From S010-25 sp964466455 (GTDB lineage: Bacteria; Pseudomonadota; Gammaproteobacteria; SZUA-229): a DNA stretch of 31,657 bases. Position numbers and translations under genes: made by a program. The DNA lies in assembly GCA_964466455.1 (NCBI GenBank), contig CAYXNL010000025.1, forward strand, positions 1 to 31,657, read 5' to 3'. A model generated the notes under the pieces. The model worked only from the letters and a program-made list of their open reading frames with translations, made no database searches and was not told the DNA's origin. Positions 17,901 through 23,268 of the stretch are shown here, one piece after another (position 1 is the stretch's first letter; every line of letters starts with the position of its first letter).

Positions 17901-18025
17901 TGGCTGATTTGAAACGGGTAACAGAGAAATATCTGCAGCAGGGAACACCGAGTACGGCAGTAATAACCAGTGCGTCAACACTGGAAAGTAGCGGGAATCT
18001 CGGGCTTGAAGTTATCCATTTATAG
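14987..18025 (+). CDS. PreP-type M16C zinc metalloprotease
   Basis: A 1012-residue pitrilysin-family protease of the presequence protease (PreP/falcilysin) type, which degrades peptides up to about 70 residues inside a closed two-half chamber. The inverted zinc motif HILEH gives H97, E100 and H101, and the distal ligand is E198 in VVFNEMKGAMS. TALCGSKKYPVRDPF and NTFMNAFTSSDWTAYPF are PreP hallmarks. The C-terminal half contains REQGGAYGGGAS, the substrate-binding RxxGGAYG-like segment. A Ser/Thr/Gln-rich stretch of about 40 residues precedes the conserved core and is not a signal peptide, so the protein is likely cytosolic. No Shine-Dalgarno is visible at the ATG. Confidence 0.93.
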   Translation: MQKTQDITASMAAESASQSTSPLTPLTSAGSQSKEIKHHPSFEPIQSHRIESLNLVLHEFRHSKTGALHYHLEADNSENVFLVAFRTVPMDSTGVAHILEHTALCGSKKYPVRDPFFMMIRRSLNTFMNAFTSSDWTAYPFASQNKKDFNNLLDVYLDAVFFTRLDEMDFLQEGHRIEFMEADNPDTELEYKGVVFNEMKGAMSSPVSVLWQEVSKYLYPTSTYHYNSGGEPQDIPDLSYQQLKDFHRIHYHPGNAVFMTFGDIPAFEHQRKFEQQALSQFEKLDRTISVSPEKRYLAPIAVEEAYAYDVVGEETIEEKTHHVISWLLGPCTSLDEMMKANLLSQVLLDNSSSPLRHALEKTDLGAAPSPLCGLEDSNYEMCFLCGIEGSKVESASEFEKLVLDVLNDVATNGIAEEKLEAVLHQLELSQREVGGDHYPFGLQLILHALTAAIHRSDPATLLNLDPVIDTLRESIKDPEFIKNLVRELLLDNQHRVRLTLRPDDSLSQRKDDAEKERLAKIKAALSEKDRSDLIQRAAILAERQTQQDNPDLLPKVGLEDVPAEVKIPQSIQKKLADISVTTYQQGTNGLVYHEIVCELPALSTEEKSLLPYFSACLTELGCGDKNYLQMQEWQSSVTGGVHAAQSIRACTDNTQSLQAYYLFSGKALQRNNTKLAELMSATTKNVRFDEYERIAELITQMRTQRERSVTGNGHTLAMTAAASGMSPVAALNHQFGGLVSIQAIKILDDSHTDKINVERTAKYFASIYQKIQQSTKSYMLVLEADKEDDILAGFESIWAPQSTTMQKDSSMSHFVLPEIHTQVKQMWIANTQVNFCARAYATVSMEHKDTAALAVLGGFLRNGFLHTAIREQGGAYGGGASHDANIAAFKFFSYRDPRLSETLDDFDRSIEWMLKTDHESRQLEEAILGVIGSMDKPSSPAGEARAAFYNALHERTPEKIQAYRQRILAVSMADLKRVTEKYLQQGTPSTAVITSASTLESSGNLGLEVIHL

Positions 18026-18040
18026 TTTTCATTACGCTCT

Positions 18041-18085
18041 GGTATAAATGCCGGTAGCATAAATGATGGTGGTATAAATGCCAGT
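18041..18085 (+). repeat. Three 15-bp tandem repeats between the protease and formyltransferase genes
   Basis: GGTATAAATGCCGGT (18041-18055), AGCATAAATGATGGT (18056-18070) and GGTATAAATGCCAGT (18071-18085) are adjacent. Copies 1 and 3 match at 14 of 15 bases; copy 2 is more diverged. They lie downstream of the protease TAG in its reading frame, which stays open until a TGA overlapping the next ATG (TGATG, 18110-18114). Confidence 0.8.
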
Positions 18086-18111
18086 TACCGGGTAAATTAT
18101 TTTTTGGCCTG

Positions 18112-18975
18112 ATGAAAATTTTATACATTGGTTCCTCCAGTGCGTTATCCCTTGTGCCATTTAAGGCGCTGTTATCATCCGGCTATCACATTGTTGCAGT
18201 GGGGATGGATAATCCTGTTGTTTTTCAGCAGAAAATTATTGCGCTGGAGAATGAATCATTGTCGCTGGCCGCCAGTGAGCATGAAATTCCGCTAATAAAC
18301 CTTGCTTTACCCGTTGCCGAGGTTATCCGGCAATGTAGAGGTTATGCTGTTGATATCATTCTTATGGCTTGTTATGGCAAACGGTTACCGGTTACTTTCA
18401 TGGATTTTCCGGCACTGGGATGTTTTAATTTGCACCCGTCTTTATTACCTGTTTTTCGAGGTCCGGAACCTGTCTTCTGGCAAATGAAAGCCGCCGCCAA
18501 AACAGGGGTTAGCTGGCATAAGGTAGTGCACGATTTTGATGCCGGTGATATTGTGGCACAACAGGCGGTTTCCTTAGATGACGGCATGGATTACCAGCAG
18601 ATAAATTTATTGCTGGGTAAAGCTGGTGCAGAACAAATATTAAGCTTTTTACCCGGCATGAATGATGCGTTACAGCCTGTGGTGAAGCAATCCACTGAAC
18701 TGGCCAGTTATTACCCTTATCCACAGCAGCAGGATTTTGTAGTGGAAAGGCAATGGAGCGCCCGTCACGCCTATAATTTTATGTGTGCGACAGACAAATT
18801 CGGTCAGCTTTATCACTGCCAGTACGGGAGTTACAGCTATCTTCTCGGTCAGGCGATAGCTTATGAAGAACAGGCAGATGTAGAAGAAATTAGAGTAAAT
18901 AATGGCAAGGTGATTATTCCCTGTAAACAGAGTGTGTTAATTGCAACATATGCTGGTAAAATCCAGCTCTTATAG
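18112..18975 (+). CDS. Stand-alone formyltransferase (Fmt/PurN-type fold), substrate unknown
   Basis: A 287-residue protein with the formyltransferase fold that uses 10-formyltetrahydrofolate. The full catalytic triad is present: N106 and H108 in FNLHPSLLP and D146 in HDFDAGDIV. The adjacent VFRGPEPVFWQ loop is related to the PLxRGxxP loop of Fmt and ArnA-type enzymes. It lacks a convincing Fmt C-terminal tRNA-binding domain and is shorter than Fmt (about 315), so I do not call it methionyl-tRNA formyltransferase. The radical SAM gene starts 40 bases after its stop, suggesting an operon with it. Its substrate cannot be deduced from sequence. Confidence 0.82.
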   Translation: MKILYIGSSSALSLVPFKALLSSGYHIVAVGMDNPVVFQQKIIALENESLSLAASEHEIPLINLALPVAEVIRQCRGYAVDIILMACYGKRLPVTFMDFPALGCFNLHPSLLPVFRGPEPVFWQMKAAAKTGVSWHKVVHDFDAGDIVAQQAVSLDDGMDYQQINLLLGKAGAEQILSFLPGMNDALQPVVKQSTELASYYPYPQQQDFVVERQWSARHAYNFMCATDKFGQLYHCQYGSYSYLLGQAIAYEEQADVEEIRVNNGKVIIPCKQSVLIATYAGKIQLL

Positions 18976-19015
18976 TTTTTATCCATTTCTCCTTTTACCT
19001 ATATTAGACAAATTA

Positions 19016-20089
19016 ATGACCGAACACTATCAGCTTATAGAAACCCGTCTTCAGCAAAAGATGGAGAATGGTACGACTCGCTGTAATCTGTGTTTATGGC
19101 GCTGCAAAATCAGCCATGGACAACGCGGATTCTGTCAGGCACATGTGAACCGCAATGGCACGCTATATAACCTGTCATACGGTATTTTATCTTCCATTGA
19201 TATTGATTTTATTGAAGAAAAGCCGGTCAGGCATTACCGCCCCGGTAGCAAAGTGATGTCGGTCGGGAGCTTTGGCTGTAGTTTTCGCTGTGGTGGTTGT
19301 CATAATCTGAATATCTCCTGGGGTGTGGAAGCACTGGACGATCTGGCAAAAGGCCGGTCCACCGAAGCCTGGGTATCACCACAGAAACTGGTGGATGCTG
19401 CGCTACGTGCTGGCGTGCAGGGTATCGCCTTCACCTACTCAGAACCAGCTGTGTGGCTGGAATATGTACTGGATGTATGTGAACTGGCTCATCAGGCAGG
19501 TTTATACACGGTGTATGTTTCGAACAGTTTTGTTACCGATGAAGCACTGGAACTGATTGCCGGTCAGGTTGATGTATTGTGCTCGGATATAAAAAGCATG
19601 TCAGATGATTTTTATGCTGAAATTTGTCGGCCAGCCAAAGTAGAACAGGTACTGGCTTCTATCAAAAAAGCCCACCAACTGGGTATTCATGTTGAAACAC
19701 GCACCAATATTATTCCCGGTAAAAATGATGATCCGGATGAGCATTACAAAATTGCCTGCTGGATTCGCGATAATCTGGGGGCTGACAGCCCCTGGCATAT
19801 TACCCGCTTTTTCCCTGCCTATAAGTTGAGTGATGTACCGGCGACACCGGAATATATGTTGTTTGATGCGGAGGCGGAAGCAAAACGTGCCGGACTGAAA
19901 AATGTTTACGTGTATAATGACAAGGGCTGTGACTGTGCCACGGAAAACCAGCCAGTTGAAGTGTATTTAAACAGTAGCGCAGAAGAGTTACACCAGGTCA
20001 AACACTGTGCCGCCGATTGTTGTGGCGAAGAAGGTGTATTACTGAAAAAATTTGAAGAAACAATGTTAGAGGTTAAAGATGGCAAATAA
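19016..20089 (+). CDS. AmrS-like radical SAM protein (COG1180 type)
   Basis: A 357-residue radical SAM enzyme of the pyruvate-formate-lyase-activase-like, AmmeMemoRadiSam group. It has an N-terminal cysteine cluster (CNLCLWRCKISHGQRGFC), the conserved NLSYGILSSIDIDFIEEKPV segment, and a 4Fe-4S/SAM motif CSFRCGGCHN (CX3CX2C). The C-terminal region carries more cysteines: CDC followed by CAADCC near the end. The ATG at 19016 gives the family N-terminus; an earlier in-frame ATG overlapping the formyltransferase gene gives unrelated residues. No Memo or AMMECR1 partner is in the window. The stop overlaps the yggX start by 11 bases. Confidence 0.87.
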   Translation: MTEHYQLIETRLQQKMENGTTRCNLCLWRCKISHGQRGFCQAHVNRNGTLYNLSYGILSSIDIDFIEEKPVRHYRPGSKVMSVGSFGCSFRCGGCHNLNISWGVEALDDLAKGRSTEAWVSPQKLVDAALRAGVQGIAFTYSEPAVWLEYVLDVCELAHQAGLYTVYVSNSFVTDEALELIAGQVDVLCSDIKSMSDDFYAEICRPAKVEQVLASIKKAHQLGIHVETRTNIIPGKNDDPDEHYKIACWIRDNLGADSPWHITRFFPAYKLSDVPATPEYMLFDAEAEAKRAGLKNVYVYNDKGCDCATENQPVEVYLNSSAEELHQVKHCAADCCGEEGVLLKKFEETMLEVKDGK

Positions 20090-20363
20090 GGTTCAGTGTG
20101 TGGTATTAAAAGTTGAAGCGGAAGCAATGGATAGACCACCTTTTCCAGGTGAGTTAGGTCAGAGAGTTTTTGAAAATGTTTCAAAAGAAGGCTGGAAAAA
20201 GTGGCTGGAAAGGTTAACCACCATTATCAATGAAAACAGCTTGAATACGGCTGACCTAAAGAATATTGAATTGATTGAAAAACACATGCAAGGTTTTTTC
20301 TTTGAAGAAGGCGACTACGGGCAGGCACCCGCAGGGTTTAATGCGGGCGGCGGGAAGAAGTAA
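20079..20363 (+). CDS. yggX: Fe(2+)-trafficking / oxidative damage protection protein YggX
   Basis: YggX family proteins protect iron-sulfur clusters and are proposed to traffic ferrous iron. The diagnostic block is FPGELGQRVFENVSKEGWKKW (about residues 22-42), with the conserved Cys near the N-terminus (VQCVVLKVEAEAM). Length is 94 residues (E. coli 90-91), with a slightly unusual Gly-rich C-terminus (FNAGGGKK). AGAGG (20068-20072) lies 6 bases before the ATG, inside the radical SAM gene. The 11-base overlap makes translational coupling likely and ties an iron-sulfur maintenance protein to an iron-sulfur enzyme. It converges with the ATP-grasp gene with 1 base between stops. Confidence 0.9.
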   Translation: MANKVQCVVLKVEAEAMDRPPFPGELGQRVFENVSKEGWKKWLERLTTIINENSLNTADLKNIELIEKHMQGFFFEEGDYGQAPAGFNAGGGKK

Positions 20364-20364
20364 A

Positions 20365-21624
20365 TTAGAATATCTTAAACACCGGCGCAGTAATAAACGT
20401 TAAATGTGCATAAGCCTGTCGAATCGCTGCGGTAACCTGCTGCGGTGTTTCTGCACTGGCAAAGATATAACCTAAATACTGGTTACCTTCCGGCAGCGGG
20501 ATTAATTCGTGACCTGATGGAATAATAATGTCTACCTTATCAATGTAAGGAACACCGCCCGCAGCCAGCAAGCCTTCTACTCGTTTTAACAACCCCTTCT
20601 GTTTGACTGGAATCATCATTACGCCTCTTGCCTGTCGAGGTAATGTGGTTGTGATCGGCTCACCAATAGCCAGTGAAATAGCCAGTTCTTCAATACTGAA
20701 ATTCTCATTATCCAGCACTCGGGCGCAGTCGCCGCCAATGGTTCGTGAGGCTATTTCAAGCAGCCAGATATCTCTACTGTCTATTCGACACTCGGCATGA
20801 ATCGCACCGGTGGTTAAACCATAAGCCTGGCATGCCTGTTGTACCCGTTGCTGTATTTTTTTCTGCTGATTTTTATCCAGCTGTGATGGCGTGACATAAA
20901 TTGTCTCTTCAAAAAAAGGGCCGACCAGTGGATCAGGTTTATCAAAAATAGTAATTGTATGTAACTTATCTTCGTGCAGATAGCCTTCATAGGCAATTTC
21001 AATTCCATCAATATATTCCTCGACCAGAATATGATGTTGTTCAAATTCCCCCTGGTTTTCTGCAATAATAGTTTTAACACGGTTGCATGCCTGAATAAAT
21101 TCTTCGATATTATTTACCCGAATGACACCGCGACTGGCAGACATATTCAGCGGTTTAATAACGCAGGGCCAGGACAATCCCGCCGCCTGTTTTTCAAGTG
21201 GGCGATTTATATCAACCAGACAGTGGAGAGGAACTGGACAGTTAGCTAATACCAGTTCGGCACGTGCCAGATCCTTGCGTTGTGAGCAGATGGAGGCATG
21301 AGGTGGATTATGAGGCAGGTTCAGTTTTTCGGCGGCACTGGCGGCTATGGCAACGGTTTTATCATCACTGCCGAGAATACCGTTAAATGGCGTTCGTTGG
21401 TGTGCCTGAAAAATAGAATCAAGTGTCTGGCGGGGATCGGAAAAAGAAAGATGCAGACCATTAGCGACTTCAGAAATTAATGAATGTTTACCTTCAGAGG
21501 CAATGGTGACGCTGATTCCCATTTTTTTTGCAGCCTTGATGTAGGGTGCAATCCGGTAGCTATTATGATATGAAATTAAAAGCAGGTGAGGGGGCTGGTA
21601 ACGTTTCCGGGTGGCTAAACGCAT
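20365..21624 (-). CDS. ATP-grasp carboxylate-amine ligase, substrate unknown
   Basis: A 419-residue ATP-grasp protein resembling L-amino acid ligases and related dipeptide-forming enzymes. The pre-ATP-grasp domain is about residues 1-110, and the ATP-binding loop is KPLNMSASRGV. A family-typical FDKPDPLVGPFFEETIYVT block follows, then the metal-binding LLEIASRTIGGDCAR. A C-terminal LAL_C2-like domain contains RGVMMIPVKQKG and a GNQYLGYIFA turn. I start at the ATG at 21624; a TTG two codons upstream is possible, and neither has a ribosome binding site. A terminator lies 26 bases upstream, between it and the HesB-type gene, so expression may depend on read-through. Confidence 0.82.
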   Translation of the reverse strand: MRLATRKRYQPPHLLLISYHNSYRIAPYIKAAKKMGISVTIASEGKHSLISEVANGLHLSFSDPRQTLDSIFQAHQRTPFNGILGSDDKTVAIAASAAEKLNLPHNPPHASICSQRKDLARAELVLANCPVPLHCLVDINRPLEKQAAGLSWPCVIKPLNMSASRGVIRVNNIEEFIQACNRVKTIIAENQGEFEQHHILVEEYIDGIEIAYEGYLHEDKLHTITIFDKPDPLVGPFFEETIYVTPSQLDKNQQKKIQQRVQQACQAYGLTTGAIHAECRIDSRDIWLLEIASRTIGGDCARVLDNENFSIEELAISLAIGEPITTTLPRQARGVMMIPVKQKGLLKRVEGLLAAGGVPYIDKVDIIIPSGHELIPLPEGNQYLGYIFASAETPQQVTAAIRQAYAHLTFITAPVFKIF

Positions 21625-21650
21625 GGTCAAAAAAAACAGGAATTAAGGAT

Positions 21651-21675
21651 AAAAAAGGGCGGACAATGCCCGCCC
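21651..21675 (-). terminator. Rho-independent terminator after the HesB/IscA-type gene
   Basis: Read on the minus strand, GGGCGG (21675-21670) and CCGCCC (21662-21657) form a 6-bp G+C stem with a 7-base loop, followed by six T (21656-21651). It sits just after the HesB-type stop and 26 bases before the ATP-grasp start, so it should reduce or control read-through into that gene. Confidence 0.85.
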
Positions 21676-21697
21676 CGGAATAAAAATTGGCAGTGAA

Positions 21698-22081
21698 TCA
21701 GCCGCAGCCACCGCCCGATGATGCGCCGCCACAGCCACCACAGGCTCCGCCGCTGTTAGTGTTGGCAAAAACATTTTTAAACACAAAACTGGCATTGGTA
21801 CCATCATCCTGATAATCAATTTCAACGCCTTCGAGGAAACCGAGTGCAACCGCATCGACGTGGACTTTTAGCCCCTCTTTTTCCAGTGTGGTGTCATAAG
21901 GAGTGGGCTGATCGACAAAGGTCATACCGTAGGTCATACCATTACAGCCGCCACCGGAAACAAAAATACGTACACCATTAACACTATCTTCATTTTCTGT
22001 TAACGCAAGTAACTGTTTGACTGCTTCATCGGAAACTTTAATTTCGTCAGTTAGCTGCGTTTTGAACTGGGCTTGAGACAT
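21698..22081 (-). CDS. IscA/HesB/ErpA-family iron-sulfur carrier
   Basis: A-type iron-sulfur carrier proteins accept clusters from scaffolds and pass them to apo-enzymes. The three family cysteines are present as C46 (SGGGCNGMTYGM) and C114/C117 (CGGC). The 127-residue protein ends in an unusual Gly/Cys-rich tail (GGACGGCGGASSGGGCG) with an additional C126. The start at 22081 has AGGTA 6-10 bases upstream on the minus strand and gives MSQAQF; an upstream ATG would add unrelated residues. The family is secure, but I cannot tell ErpA, IscA and DsrR-like subtypes apart. The 186 bases upstream are A+T rich with no site I can name. Confidence 0.88.
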   Translation of the reverse strand: MSQAQFKTQLTDEIKVSDEAVKQLLALTENEDSVNGVRIFVSGGGCNGMTYGMTFVDQPTPYDTTLEKEGLKVHVDAVALGFLEGVEIDYQDDGTNASFVFKNVFANTNSGGACGGCGGASSGGGCG

Positions 22082-22228
22082 AATATTTACCTGTGAAAAC
22101 ATCAAAAATGTAAGGCACAATCATATCATGAAATACTCCGTTAATATAATTGTTATTGTAAACAAAGACTTATTTATTGTAATGTTATATTCGTATTATT
22201 ATAGAGTTAAGGGCTCCTCTATTAATTG

Positions 22229-22240
22229 ATTCCATGGAAT
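22229..22240. repeat. 12-bp perfect palindrome between metR and the HesB-type gene
   Basis: ATTCCATGGAAT is self-complementary and lies 28 bases after the metR stop, in the intergenic region upstream of the HesB-type gene. It could be a regulator half-site pair, but no known consensus is matched. Confidence 0.4.
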
Positions 22241-22267
22241 GTCGTAGGGTTGATCAGTATCGGTTGC

Positions 22268-23167
22268 CTAAACTGAGGGTTGCTGACTAAGCTGTTTTGC
22301 CAGTGTTAAAAAGGCATGCAGGTAGTTAATTTTTTCATCACCATCACGTATACCGAGAAATATTTTCCTGTTTATACCCGCTTTACCCAGGCTGATCGCA
22401 GTAATCGGCATTTTGTCGGCATACTCATTGACCAGCCAGCGTGGTAGTGCCGCTACACCACGACCGGATGCTACCATTTGCAGAAGAATTTCGGTTGCTT
22501 CCATGGTTTTGTGTTTTCCGGGGCGACAGCCTGCGGGTAATAAAAACGCATTAAAAATATCCAGTCGGTCGATACTGACCGGGTAGGTGAATAAGACCTG
22601 ATTGCTAATATCTGCTGGTTTAATATAGGCTTTTTGTGCCAGCTGGTGACTCTTGCTGACGACGAGTACCTGTTCGTAATCAAATACCGGGGTAAACACC
22701 ACGCCGGTTTTATGTAAGGGGTCAGGCGTGACCAGGACATCAATTTCATACTCAAACAGGGCCGCCATGCCACCAAACTGAAATTTCTGTTTTACATCAA
22801 TATCTACATCTGGCCAGTGCTGTAAATACGGTGTTACCACATTTAACAGCCATTGATAACAGGGGTGGCACTCCATGCCGATACGCAAATTACCTTTTTC
22901 GCCGCTGGCCATTCGTTGCAGTACATCATCACCCGATTCCAGTTGTGGCAATAGCCGGTTTGCCAGTGCCAACAGATAATTTCCCGCCTGAGTAAACTGC
23001 AGGCGGCGACCAGTTTTTAGCCACAGACGGGTACCGGTCTGCTGCTCGAGTTTTTTTATGCTATGGGTTAAGGCCGATTGTGTCAGATGCATACGTTCTG
23101 CGGCGGCTGTGAGTGAACCGTGATGTTTTATGGCGCGTAAAATAGCCAGATGAGCACGTTCTATCAT
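22268..23167 (-). CDS. metR: LysR-family methionine regulator MetR
   Basis: MetR activates metE and other methionine genes in response to homocysteine. The N-terminal winged helix-turn-helix is typical (GSLTAAAERMHLTQSALTHS, about residues 17-36), followed by the LysR effector-binding domain. Length is 299 residues (E. coli 317). MIERAHLAILRAI is close to known MetR N-termini. It is divergent from metE with 101 bases between starts, the classic regulator-target arrangement. No strong Shine-Dalgarno is visible. The assignment rests on the N-terminal similarity and the metE neighbour, which agree. Confidence 0.93.
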   Translation of the reverse strand: MIERAHLAILRAIKHHGSLTAAAERMHLTQSALTHSIKKLEQQTGTRLWLKTGRRLQFTQAGNYLLALANRLLPQLESGDDVLQRMASGEKGNLRIGMECHPCYQWLLNVVTPYLQHWPDVDIDVKQKFQFGGMAALFEYEIDVLVTPDPLHKTGVVFTPVFDYEQVLVVSKSHQLAQKAYIKPADISNQVLFTYPVSIDRLDIFNAFLLPAGCRPGKHKTMEATEILLQMVASGRGVAALPRWLVNEYADKMPITAISLGKAGINRKIFLGIRDGDEKINYLHAFLTLAKQLSQQPSV

Positions 23168-23178
23168 TATTTAACTCA

Positions 23179-23261
23179 TGAATTTAATTAATAGAATAAT
23201 GAAATAATACCATTATTATTCATGGTTTGCACTCCATACAATAGCGTTATCGAAACAGGAG
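23179..23261 (+). promoter_or_regulatory. metR/metE divergent control region
   Basis: TGAATTTAATTAA (23179-23191) matches the MetR consensus TGAAN5TTCA with one mismatch. Further TGAA/TTCA half-sites flank an imperfect inverted repeat (AATAATG/CATTATT, 23195-23201 and 23211-23217). TACAAT (23237-23242) is a likely metE -10 with a poor -35, which fits activator dependence. AGGAG (23257-23261) is the metE ribosome binding site, 7 bases before the ATG. Confidence 0.55.
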
Positions 23262-23268
23262 ACAGACA

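Noticed and set aside
18041..18085. CRISPR-like or iteron array
   Set aside because: There are only three 15-bp adjacent copies without spacers, so it is a simple tandem repeat.
18112..18975. Genuine methionyl-tRNA formyltransferase (fmt)
   Set aside because: The catalytic triad fits, but the C-terminal tRNA-binding domain is not recognisable and def, the usual neighbour, is absent.
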